Source: Heterobilharzia americana | Lineage: Eukaryota > Platyhelminthes > Trematoda > Strigeidida > Schistosomatidae | Reading direction: 5' to 3' | Length of the DNA: 64,000 nucleotides | NCBI GenBank assembly: GCA_944470555.2 | Contig: OX104134.1 | Coordinates: 48,730,691-48,794,690, forward strand | Shown here: positions 11,586 to 22,050 of the stretch, in pieces | Position numbering within the stretch: position 1 is the stretch's first letter | How the letters are laid out: each line of letters opens with the position of its first letter | Program-made: the position numbers and the translations under genes | The notes under the pieces: model-generated | The model's input: the letters and a program-made list of their open reading frames with translations, nothing else | Databases searched by the model: none | Told to the model about the DNA's origin: nothing

Positions 11586-11604
11586 TGGTGAGCCCGACGT
11601 GATT
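11586..11604 (+). other. Primer-binding site, tRNA-Trp-like
   Basis: tggtgagcccgacgtgatt begins two bases after the LTR end. It is complementary, with one mismatch in 19, to the 3' end of a eukaryotic tRNA-Trp including the CCA tail, as recalled from the general tRNA-Trp sequence. The schistosome tRNA itself was not available for comparison. Confidence 0.65.
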
Positions 11605-11713
11605 ACATATCCCGACCAATAACAAATATTGAATTGGTGAGCCTGTTCCATTTTATATTTGTTTATTGTTTTCATTTCGATAACATTCATATATCCATTT
11701 ACTACACTTTCTC

Positions 11714-12370
11714 ATGTCCGACCACACTCCCAAGCTTATTCATATTAAGCCGACTACGAACACGATCCAACTCGTGCCATATTGGCCAGACAATGCGGAA
11801 ACATGGTTTCTGTATGCCGAGGCCGATTTTCGAGAACAGGGCGTCTCAGATCCTCATTCTCGATTTCTTGCTGTCATACGGTCACTACCGCGAGAATTAA
11901 ACAGGTATGTTACAGCACACATGTTTAATCCTGAAGTAAGTGATCCTTATGCACTTCTCAAGGCCGCACTCTTGAAGAAAAGCGATCTGACAGATCGCCA
12001 GCCCCTAGACGAATTGCTTCGTAACATCGAGCTAGGCAGCCACTCAGCTACTGAAGTCCTCGCACGCATGCGAGAAGTAATCGGTGCACGAACATTCGAC
12101 GATGACCTCTTCCGAGAACTATTTCTCTCGAAACTACCACAACCGGTGCAAACCGTGTTGGTGACACTGCAGTCAGTCCCACTCGACGACCTGGCAGCCT
12201 CGGCAGATAAAATACTGGAGATTTCCAGCAGACACATCTCCAACGTATATTCTGTCTGCGACAAACCAGAGAGCCAGGATTCAGAGGTGACAAAGCTGTG
12301 CAACTCTGTTAAGCAGTTGCTACGATCTCGAAGTCCTAGTTCACGTAGAACTCCACAGAAACGCATCTGA
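11714..12370 (+). pseudogene. Gypsy gag, capsid region, ended by in-frame TGA
   Basis: ATG at 11714 opens a 218-codon frame. It begins with a short polar leader, then a capsid-like region (YWPDNAETWFLYAEADFREQG near residues 28-48, FLAVIRSLPRELNRYV, ELFLSKLPQPVQTVL near 150), followed by an Arg/Ser-rich tail (RSRSPSSRRTPQKR). It would form the particle shell. The TGA at 12368-12370 stops it before the nucleic-acid-binding motif, but the same frame runs on open to 12553, so this is a point lesion rather than the family's normal end. Confidence 0.85.
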
Positions 12371-12553
12371 GTGCATCGCAGCAACCCGTGTGGTAGCCCC
12401 AAAACTAAACCTAACAGGGTGGAAAACCCTGAATGGTGCTGGTTTCATAATACTTACGGAGACGAAGCCAGAAAATGTCGGAAACCATGCAGTTTTAAGA
12501 GGGACACAAACTCGGGAAACGGTCACGCCGGCACGTGTTCACGGCAACCGTAG
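12371..12553 (+). pseudogene. Gypsy gag, nucleocapsid zinc-knuckle part
   Basis: This continues the gag frame after the TGA. It holds CWFHNTYGDEARKCRKPC, a C-x2-H-x9-C-x3-C arrangement rather than the usual retroviral C-x2-C-x4-H-x4-C. A non-standard Cys/His box is known from schistosome Gypsy elements. The frame ends at TAG 12551-12553, inside the predicted frameshift stem. Confidence 0.75.
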
Positions 12554-14946
12554 CCGGCGGAAACAGCCGTTTGCTCTACGTCACGGATATTAAAACGAAA
12601 GTCCGCTACCTCGTCGACACCGGCGCAGAAGTTAGCGTTCTTCCAGCACCGACAAAGGAGCGTCATCATGACCCATCCTTCAATCTTCAAGCAGCCAACG
12701 GCAAGGCAATCGCGACATTCGGGAGACGGTATGCCTACCTCAACTTAGGTTTACGTAAACCTATCCACTGGATTTTCCTCCTTGCTGACGTTTCTATGCC
12801 CATCATTGGCATAGATTTGCTAAACCATTACGATCTACTCGTAGATGCTCGCCGTCGACGACTGATAGATAACAACACAAAGTTATCTATTGGCGGCACC
12901 ACCTATGTAGGTCCGAGTTTAGCCATCGTTAGAACCAAACAATCAGGCGACGCGTCCTACCAAGCAGTTTTGGAGAAATATCCAGAGTTGCAGCAACCGA
13001 AGCACACTCTTCCGTGCATAACCAGCAATGTTATGCATCACGTCACAACCACAGGTCCACCTGTGGCATCCAAAGCGCGCCGTTTAGCCCCCGATAAGCT
13101 CGAAACGGCGAAGAGTGAATTCGACCACATGCTCGAACTGGGCATTATCAGACCGTCAAACAGTCCTTGGGCATCGCCATTGCACATGGTTCCCAAAAAG
13201 GATAGCAACGACTGGCGTCCGACCGGTGATTACCGAAGGCTTAACGCCAAAACAACTCCGGACTGCTACCCGATACCTCACGTTTACGATTTGACTGCAA
13301 CCTTATGCGGAATGAACATTTTCTCCAAAATCGACTTGGTCAAAGCGTACAACCAGATACCTATGGCAGCAGAAGATATAGCGAAAACAGCCATTATTAC
13401 TCCTTTTGGCCTGTTTGAATTCCTGCGCATGCCATTTGGTCTTCGGAATGCAGCACAAACATTCCAACGCTTTATGGATGATGTCTTCCGTGGTTTGAAT
13501 TTTGTTCATGTCTACATCGATGACTGTCTAATTGCGAGTCCAGATAAGGAAACTCACCTTAAACATTTGGACCTCGCATTCGAAAGACTGAAAAAACATG
13601 GCATCACAGTCAACTTACAGAAGTGTGAAATAGGAGTTGAATCACTCAGCTTCCTTGGGCATACCATTGACAACAAAGGTATACGCCCATTGAGAGATAA
13701 AGTGGCGGCTATCACAAACTATCCAGAGCCGACCACTGTGAAACATCTCCGCACTTTCAATGGCCTGGTAAGTTATTACCGAAGGTTTATCCCTAACTGT
13801 GCCTCTGTCATGAGACCACTAACAGATCTACTTCGAGGAACTACGAAGTTCGTGTCTCTGGACAACGCGGCTAGACTTGCTTTTTCTAAAGTCAAGGAAG
13901 CCATTTCGAACGCAACCATGCTTATGCATCATGACCCCAATGCTCCTTTGAGTATTGCTGTTGATGCATCTGATTCAGCAATTGGAGCAGTTTTGCAACA
14001 GTTGACTGACAACCAGTGGCAACCGTTAGCCTTTTTCTCGAGGCGGCTGCAAGACGCGGAAACAAGATACAGTACATTTGGTAGGGAACTCCTAGCTATG
14101 TACTGTTCTGTACGCCACTTTCGACATTCTGTGGAAGGTCGTGATTTCATTATTTTCACAGACCACAAACCGTTAACCTTTTCCCTCAGCTCGGCGTCTG
14201 ACAAATACTCCCCTCGTGAGTCGCGACAGCTGGATTACATTTCCCAGTTCACGTCAGACATCCGCCACATTTCTGGAGCAAATAACTCCGCAGCCGACGC
14301 ACTATCTCGAATAGCTTCGATAAACTATATCGAGGGCGTTGATCTCGTTGAACTAGCTCGGCGTCAAAAGGAAGACCTTGAGCTGCATCATGAGTTGTCG
14401 TCCACAACTCTCAAGCTGCGACTTTGTCCGGTTGGATCAGACAAGGATACAATTTTGTGCGATGTCTCTGCTAGTCAACCACGCCCAATAGTTCCGAAGA
14501 GTTGTCGACGCAACGTCTTCAATACGTTGCACAAACTCTCTCATCCAGGTGTACGAGCCACCATTAGGCTTATCGCACAACGTTTCTGCTGGCCTGGGAT
14601 GAACAAAGACGTTAAGGAGTGGGCTCAGTCGTGCTTAGCTTGTCAAAAGTGTAAAGTCACGCGACACACGAAAAGCCCTTTAGGCTCTTTTCTAGCCCCA
14701 GACATGCGTTTCGACCACGTCCATATAGATATTGTAGGACCCCTACCAGAATCTAATGGATGTACCTACCTTTTCACTTGTGTTGATCGTTTCACACGAT
14801 GGCCGGAAGCAGTACCTATTAAGGATATTACTGCCGAAACAGTTGCTCGTGTTTTCGTCGAAAGATGGATCGCGAACTTCGGATGTCCATCTTACGTCAC
14901 AACCGACCGTGGGCGCCAATTTGATGTGGATTATTTCACGCTCTAA
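12499..14946 (+). pseudogene. Gypsy pol: protease, reverse transcriptase, RNase H, integrase core (broken)
   Basis: The frame is open from 12499, overlapping gag by 55 nt in the -1 frame. Counting from 12535, an aspartic protease has [12 protein letters not shown] near residue 25, and MPIIGIDLL near 88 is the protease flap/end region. RT carries [51 protein letters not shown] and the catalytic YIDD near 326. RNase H has [11 protein letters not shown] near 475, RELLA and FTDHKPL. Integrase shows an HHCC zinc finger (H-x4-H near 665, CLACQKC near 703), the first catalytic Asp in HIDIVGP and the second in TTDRGRQF. The frame is lost by an indel near 14920-14940, and TAA follows at 14944. Confidence 0.92.
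12514..12570 (+). promoter_or_regulatory. -1 programmed ribosomal frameshift signal between gag and pol
   Basis: G GGA AAC at 12514-12520 is a classic X XXY YYZ slippery heptamer and sits exactly in the gag reading phase (GGA at 12515, AAC at 12518). A 5-nt spacer leads to a perfect 7-bp GC stem, CGCCGGC (12526-12532) with GCCGGCG (12553-12559). The loop contains a smaller hairpin (ACGG/CCGT). A downstream GCCGT (12566-12570) could instead pair with ACGGC in the loop to form a pseudoknot. A -1 slip moves ribosomes from the gag frame into the pol frame, which is open from 12499. Confidence 0.8.
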
Positions 14947-15383
14947 CGGCACTTTTAGGTTGCACCCGGTTCCGAACGACAGCCTACCATCCACAAGCAA
15001 ATGGCATGGTAGAGCGTTTCCATCGACAGCTGAAAGCTTCCCTTTCAGCTGCAAACATACCTCAGTGGACCGAGGCTCTGCCTCTAGTCCTACTAGGTAT
15101 TCGTAACGCCTTGAAAGTTGATGCTGGATGCACCCCTGCAGAACTCGTCTATGGGACCACTCTTCGCCTACCAGGTGAGTTTGTTTCTCCTTCAACTTTC
15201 AAACATGTTTCCGACAGGGCATCTTACGTGACTAGGCTTACAAACGCAATGCGTTCAGTTAGTCCTTCTCTGGTTAGACCTCAAAAGACTGACGTTTTCG
15301 TTCACCCCAGTCCACAAAAAACATTCGCCACGACGCTGTTCGTCGACCACTTGAACCACCCTATGACGGGCCATTCAAAGTGA
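14940..15383 (+). pseudogene. Gypsy integrase, catalytic Glu region (second frame)
   Basis: A shifted frame continues directly with TAYHPQANGMVERFHRQLK, which supplies the third catalytic acidic residue of the DDE triad, then LVLLGIRNALK and CTPAELVYGTTLRLPGEF, the usual late integrase-core blocks. It ends at 15383 after a further frame break near 15300-15330. Confidence 0.85.
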
Positions 15384-15586
15384 TCAAGCGACACGAGAAA
15401 TTCCACATAACTGAGCGAGGCAGGCGTAAAGATACTGTTAGTATCGAAGGCAACCCCATTATAAGTGACGTTTCAGCTCGCTACAGCCGACCGACGGATA
15501 GCTCAATTATCGAAATCCTCGACGATGTGCCTGGTAATGCACAGTTGCAACAACCATCGGCTCAACAGAAAACACGATCAGGTTGA
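15320..15586 (+). pseudogene. Gypsy integrase C-terminal domain (third frame)
   Basis: In a third frame the motif PYDGPFKVIKRHEKFHI marks the GPF-type C-terminal DNA-binding fold of Gypsy integrases. A hydrophilic tail follows and the frame ends at TGA 15584-15586. The third frame confirms a second indel in the integrase region. Confidence 0.75.
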
Positions 15587-16031
15587 ACCGTCAGGTTCCC
15601 AGAGTATTTAAAGTCGTATTCAACTTAGCAGTGTGAAATAAAGTGCGCCAACCATTTTTTCGCCTACAAAATTACCATGTAATGAAAATTTTTAAAAAAA
15701 GGCAAGAATAAGCGTGAATTTTTATTTTTCGATATGTTTATGTATAAATAATTCCCATTTTTACGAAACATTTTCGCGGTGTTAAAGACTTTTATTTATA
15801 TTCCAGGTGCAACGAGCACTGGACAGAACGTTAAAAGGAACTGATAACCGCGATCGACGTCCAATTCCATTTATTGTATTTTATTATTTAACTACCACGA
15901 CACCCTAGAATGAGTCCAGGCAATCAGGGGCCACGTCACGCGGTGAGCCCATCGGAAGAGTATTAGCAGTGGAGAAACCACTGGGTTTTTACTTCCGGCT
16001 GGTATCGTCTTAGGGTCCTCACAGACCCACT

Positions 16032-16040
16032 AAGGGGGAG
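16032..16040 (+). other. Polypurine tract
   Basis: aagggggag lies just before the 3' LTR, the expected primer site for plus-strand DNA synthesis. Confidence 0.75.
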
Positions 16041-16043
16041 TGA

Positions 16044-16389
16044 TCGGTAGCGCCACACACTTTCCCAAAATCAGTAGCCTAGTGTTTGATGACTTTCGAC
16101 ATTGATGCTGACCTTGATGGTTTAACCGGATTCGCTAAGCTGAAGGCACCCGGTCAAGCATCCTGGCCATTTGGCACGCCGTCGCTTTACGTTGCACTGC
16201 TCGTATTCGACTCTCTAGCCAGCTAGTTGGATAGCATTGGTATCTTGGCACAACCATCCAAATATACTATTCCATCCGACTACGCTATTGTGTTCTTCCT
16301 TGGCCTCGTATTCGTGGGTATATAACAAGTCCGAATAATTGGTGATTGGTCTTTGCGTCTGTCAAGTTCACACCAGGACAAATCCCAAA
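16044..16389 (+). repeat. 3' LTR of Ty3/Gypsy element
   Basis: A 346-bp partner of 11241-11584. The first bases read TCGGTAGCG against TGTAGCG in the 5' LTR, which suggests a 2-bp insertion at the terminus. TATATAA lies at 16319-16325. Confidence 0.9.
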
Positions 16390-16393
16390 ACAC

Positions 16394-19300
16394 TTTTATG
16401 GGCCAGCTGAGCAATGCAAAGGAGAATGAATCCTTGTAGTTCAGCTCCACTACCACTGATCTCAGCAGGCGGCAGTGTTTCTGACATGGTGATTATACCT
16501 AGGCTTTTCATGTCTTTCACGCCTATTCCTTTTTCTGCTGATAGCCTATTAGGCATACTTTGTGCCCTACCAAGATTATGTTCAAAAAGGTCGCGTGGTT
16601 TTGATTAGGCCTTGATCCCCCGCGTGGCAACGGTTGACTATACTACTGTGACTGGCTTCCAAATATTCTGCTTGGTAGCCATTAGACTAGGTCCGTAAGC
16701 TCTTGGGATATGAGAGTGTGGACGTACTCGCTTGGCCCTCCTTTATGTAGCCTTTTATGGGCCACCACCGACACAACTTTTAGACAGCCTTCCTATTCGA
16801 CTTTTGGTCAGGTGTAGGATATTCTTAGCGTTCTGCAAAGCTACCCGTGTAGCCAGCAGGTGCTGCGTCTTGAGGAAAGTAATAACAGTTGGCTGCAGTT
16901 CGGATGCTAAACTCTTCATGACGGCACTCGGAAATGCCCGTCCTCCCTCAACCAGCCTGCAAAATATCTGATCTGCACAATGGGTAAGGTCAGACACTAC
17001 CCGTACTGCTAAATTTTTATGTGCTACATGATTAAGGCTTGCATAGTTACCGTAGTACCGTGTCGACCCTTCCTACACCTGTACTAGTTGCCACTGAAAA
17101 GTGACACCTGGCCTATTGCAAGCAGTCTGGCAACATGTTGAGTTGGCACCTTGTGGGGGTTCGTATCAAACTTGATAAAAAAGCAGTACCGAATGAACTG
17201 GATTACGAAAGTCTTTAACTCAACTAAGAATGAAATGAAATATTCTTCTAGAAAACGAAACGTCGGCAGAAGCATCAAAAACCCGTCTGCTCTGAAAAAC
17301 AAGTACTCCAAACTAGCGGGGGAAATGCACTCGAAAGAAGTCTCCGCCTTGCCCTAGTAGAAAGCTTATTCTATTAGAGCAAAAAATGATAATCTTTGGT
17401 GTAAAAACACAGTAGCCCGCACCGGGGGCTAACTGTGCTGATGAAAGTCATCCTCTTTTCAGAGCGCTTGGTAGACACTTTGAACTATCGCAAGACTATT
17501 AGTTGCTCAGCACTTCGCTCGTTTAAAAGGTGAACTGAGTAGGTTCTTGCATCATTGTCCAGGAATTCACTGAACCACTGTTGCAGGCTTTTGAGAATTG
17601 AAGGTGTTGTTTACAAAATGTTTCCCAAAAACTAATTGCCGAAGACTCAGTGTACTTCAACACAGGTTCTGACCTTCGTTACTTTAACTTACTGGTTGGC
17701 CTTCAGACAGATAGTCCAGCGTGCGTACAGTTGGATTCTGTGTATTCATGAGAGGAATAGAATTCGGCCGTACGGACATTTGCTGCTTGTCAACCCAATG
17801 CAAGTGACGCACATCCTGTTAAAATAATTCCTCCAAACTTAATAAATGGGTTTGGACCGGGTTTTGTCATTTTCAACGAGTGTTAAAGGTCTGGGCTATA
17901 CTCGACTCATAAGTTTCTCGGTGAATTATTTCGTGGTTTGCGCTAAAATTTAAGTCTATTTTACGGATCACTTTTTCATAACCATGGGTTGACAAATGGA
18001 ACATGTGAGCTGGAGAGTGCTCTGAATTTTATTTGAAACGTGGTATACTGTGCAATGCGTTGAATGGCCGGCAATGTGATGCATGTGCAGAATGACTCAT
18101 AAGGAGTACACCAAGCTCGGCGAACGCGGGTCCTAAATTAAGTATGGGCCATGCATCTCACGAGTCACAGTCGTCCTCAACGATGTCACCAAACTACTGA
18201 CAGTTATGGAAAGAAAGCTGATAGCCGAGGGAAGGAAATCCAATGAAGAATTGGAAAAAATATTTCGAAAAGTAATTTGATATCACTAGATATCATCGGA
18301 AAGGAAGAGCTAAGAGACCCATTGGACCTTGGAAAACAGGAATTTTATCACGCATCAAAACTGAGCATCGCCACCACTTCCGCTCGCACTGAGCTCCTCA
18401 GATGGTAGCTACTACGTAGTAGCGCCTCAGATATAACAACCTTTCTTGGCAAGGCTACCGCAAAGGAGCGCGGAGGACTCAGTTGGGCTTTTGCCGTGAA
18501 TTAAGTCTCCGGCATCGACAATCCGATGACCCAAAACCTAATCGATCGACACGCATACCTGACAAATAAAGGATTGGAGCGGTCAGGATTACGATTTCGG
18601 CAAATATAAGGGAGTCGGAGTATGTCCTGGGACATACAAAAGAAGCGACCGGGGTCCATCATTGTTGGTAGATCACAGATAATAAGTTCATGGCCGTACA
18701 TCGACCACGCATCGTCACAAGGCAGAAATCCCACCGCCGTCTATGGCGACCCTGTTGTTATCATGGACTTAGCGGATCATCCTGGGCTTCCTGGTGGCCT
18801 TAGGGACAGGACTAACAATGCTATAGGACAAGATATGTTCTCAGTCAAACCCTTAACAAAGCAAACTGAAAACGACAACCAGGTACTCTCGTTTTCTGAA
18901 CCCAACTCAGACGGGGCAACCAAAACTATTCAGATTAGCCGTCTGCAAACCCAAAGATGTTGAGCGTGTACTGTTAGCTTGTCGATTATCTGGTGACAGA
19001 CAGGAGATAAGAACTTTACCCGTACACTCAAGCAGCTCAAAGGGGCTCGTTTCAAAGGACTGAAGCCTATTTTTGTGGTAGAAACCTTGCATTCCAAAGA
19101 GTCCCGGAAAACATGAAGTCATTAGAATATTACCACCCAAACGACAAGTTGAAATTTCCGTGAACTTACTAGGTGTAATAGCACGAACGCCATCGTGAAT
19201 AGCTAAAAAGGGCGAGAACGCGAAACCCGAGTTATTTGTAACAGTGTTCCTGTTTGTCTTGACGATGGTAGCTGTATCGTGAGGTTTTCCAGCAGACAGA

Positions 19301-20800
19301 CATCACCTCTTGTCTGCAGTTCATTTGCGTCAACTTAAGGTGCAGGACGACTAGTTTCAAAGCGACTGGAATGAACGAAACCAGTTGTTTCTTTCGGTAA
19401 ACGCTTGCCACCAAAACTGGGGAAGGGGTGGTAGCCTGTCCATCAACAAGTTTTTCTAAAACAGGTTTCTGGCCCTTACTGTTGATCTCCCATGCGGCAC
19501 ATCGGACATTATGAAACTCAGCCAACTATGTTTGAGTCAGAGAGTATTAACAGTGTCTGCACATGTGTTAAACCCATTTAATTCCCCAGGTAGGCTTTGT
19601 GAATTGTGTAGTGTACCAAGTTGGTGCTACCACTATATGGGCTTCTTTCAAGGTCCCAGATCAACGTTTGGCTGCTGCACACACTATATTGCTTTGCAAT
19701 GGCGCGATTTTTAGGAAGGCGGCGACGTTGCCTTCTATATAACTTCTTCCATGGGGGCAATCAACTCCTTAAGTAATGTGCGGCTGCTTAGAAAAATCAC
19801 TATGGTGTACTGTAAAAGTGTCCAAAACCACAAGATACTTATTGAGAGTGATATATAAGAGAGAGGCTTCAATTTGTCGCTACGATAATTGTATGACACA
19901 AGCTGTCAGCACATTTCTAAAACCAGACTACATATATCTAAATGTCGGGGGATTCTAATCTGCTTAAAGTCACTTTCATAGGTCACATATTCAGTGGACG
20001 CGACAGCTTTATTTACCTTCTTCCCTGAACACACACTTCATCCATACATCTACACGGATTGGTCGCTGGGAATGCAAAAACTTTCTGAGATTTCGATTTT
20101 ACCATCATTGCCTTTATCGCTATCGTCTAATCCATAAACCCGAAGTCAGCTAACCATATTGGCATCAAATATCCGTGCTGAACAATTTGGAAGTGTAAAT
20201 GTAAAGCCTGGTGGGAATTTAAGGAATGTACATGTCAGCTTCAAACTTTGTTTTCCACTCACTGGTCCTGTTAACAGATTCCACTAGAACTTCAGAAGAT
20301 TTGACTTCGTAGCCCTTCATGAGGCTGTAGAGCAAACAGACCTGGAAACCAAGTGTTATTCTCAGGACATAAGTGGCCGCCGGATAATTATGCCCAATAA
20401 AATCAAGCATGCTATAAGCCGCTCCGTGTCACTTTCGGCTGCAAAGCGTTGTGAACAACCCCGGTTTGGTATGCCTACAGGTAGTTCACGCATACGAAGA
20501 ATCCTCAGACAATGGTTTTGGGGGATGATAGACACTGGTACCCATCATGACTCACTAATACTTTCGTCACGTCATTTCACCTTCAATCATCAACCGGTGT
20601 CAGTGTAAGTTTGTCAGACCACGACTATCTCAGGCCGTCAAAATGATATTCAAGAAGCCCTCACGGCTACGCAGCCGCATTCCGTCGGGTCAGGGCAGCG
20701 GGTCACCACTTGATGGGCCCCGGAGGTCCGCTTAGTGGCCATTACCCGGCTGACCAGTATTTACAAACTGTCTGACCATCGGCTACGCCTGAAACTACTG
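16394..20800. other. Unassigned, probably old repeat-derived sequence
   Basis: This stretch is richer in GC than the unc80 introns and full of short ORFs on both strands (for example 18622-18963 plus). None has a recognised motif or consistent frame over distance. It directly precedes a CR1-like reverse-transcriptase relic in the same orientation, so parts may be that element's 5' half, but this could not be shown by eye. Confidence 0.3.
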
Positions 20801-22050
20801 ATTGGCGCTGAAGAAATATAGTGCCGTTGTCAACTGTCACCGTGACTGTCGATCTGATGCGTCGTAAACTGATGATTTTAAGAAAAAACACGTCTACGAG
20901 TCCGTGTGAAGTCTGCGCTGCTGTTTTTCAGAAAGGCGCCTTTCCCCTCCCTGAATCGCTCATCAGATTATTCGCACACTACTTTAACGAGAGCATGGTG
21001 CCCGAACTTCAAACGACTTTCTGTGCCACACTTATCCTCAACGACAGTCAATGAGACAGGAAGACTTCAAACCTGTGACTCTCTTATCCACATTTGAAAG
21101 CGATGAAGCCGTCGATCTATTGTGGCCTATGTGGTAACCTGATATCCACTGATTTCCTTGCACCGAAGCAGTATGCTCTGAGAAAATGATGTCCGTGAAT
21201 CGCCGATCTACCAACCGCATTGCCATAGTTGGGCTGGTGGTAATTAGGGTGGGGTAGATATCGCATACTTTGATATTTCCTAGGCTTTTCACCGCTCCAG
21301 CCACGAACAAGTTCAGGTTAATGGGGATCAATTGGCCGCTTGTAGATTGGCCGTTATCATACTTAAGTGATTACTCATTTAGGGTTCGGGTGAATTCTTC
21401 TGTTTCCAAAGAAAAAGATGTCCTGATGGAGTCCGCCGGGGTTGGCTTTTTAGGCTCTCCCATTCCTAGTTTGAGCAAGCGGTTTGTATTTGCAGACTTC
21501 CTCTCGGATTCTCCTTTTGGCTGATGATATGAAGCCATGGAGCGAAGCTACGGACTAAAACCATTGGTTTGCCTTGATGAGATGATTCGGCCCGACTTCA
21601 ACATCTGGCAGACTATAGTGGACTAACCTTTGACTCTGGAATGTGAGATGATTTATACACGGCACACTTTCAAACTGAACGACATTGCTGGTGGCAAAGG
21701 ATCTTGGGGTATCAGTCCCTCATTGCCTGAATTCCCAGGGTGTGACATAAATACATCTCATGTAAACCTGGTTCTCGGCCTCATCGCACGCGGAGAGTTG
21801 CAATCACTACTCTGAAAGGATGCGGAAGTCCTGCGGATAGCGAGTTCAGCGGTTGTAGGGGAGTTCCTGTAAGCATAGCATTCTAACATAGGGTTAATCA
21901 ACAGACGTGTGGATAAAAATTCAAATTATAATCTACTTAGGTAAAAAACAGTCAACCATTGAGCAGGTGTGAACTGCAAAAGTAAATCAGTAATGAGGGG
22001 GAGTGTGACTGTAAAGATGGCATAGTTTTCCTCTGGAAAGGTTTCCACTA
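20800..22050 (+). mobile_element. Decayed CR1-like retrotransposon, reverse-transcriptase part
   Basis: Fragments in two or three frames read in family order: LFAHYFNESMVPEL near 20960, LVDWPLSYLSDYSFRVRVNSSVSKEKDV near 21340-21420, then a LADD-like remnant near 21520 (tggctgatgatatg) and CEMIYTRHTFKLNDI near 21650. This is the CR1/Perere order of fingers, palm and thumb blocks. Several stops and frame changes show it is inactive. Confidence 0.6.

Larger units (their letters stand above)
11241..16389 (+). mobile_element. Ty3/Gypsy LTR retrotransposon, young but coding-defective
   Basis: A complete 5.15-kb element has LTR, primer-binding site, gag, a gag/pol overlap with a -1 frameshift signal, protease-RT-RNase H-integrase, a polypurine tract and a second LTR. 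The domain order with integrase last is diagnostic of Ty3/Gypsy. It is of the schistosome type (Boudicca, Saci-2/3 and Gulliver are known relatives); which family it is was not decided. Coding breaks are a TGA in gag (12368), a frame break in integrase near 14920-14940 and another near 15300-15330. The near-identical LTRs show it moved recently, perhaps with proteins supplied by intact copies. Confidence 0.92.

Noticed and set aside
14743..15195. 150-codon minus-strand ORF in the Gypsy integrase
   Set aside because: Antisense shadow of integrase coding sequence.
16041..16046. TG at 16041 as the start of the 3' LTR
   Set aside because: It would fit the polypurine tract, but the 5' LTR has no matching bases there and the acac duplications fit a start at TGTAGCG; a 2-bp insertion in the 3' copy explains the difference.
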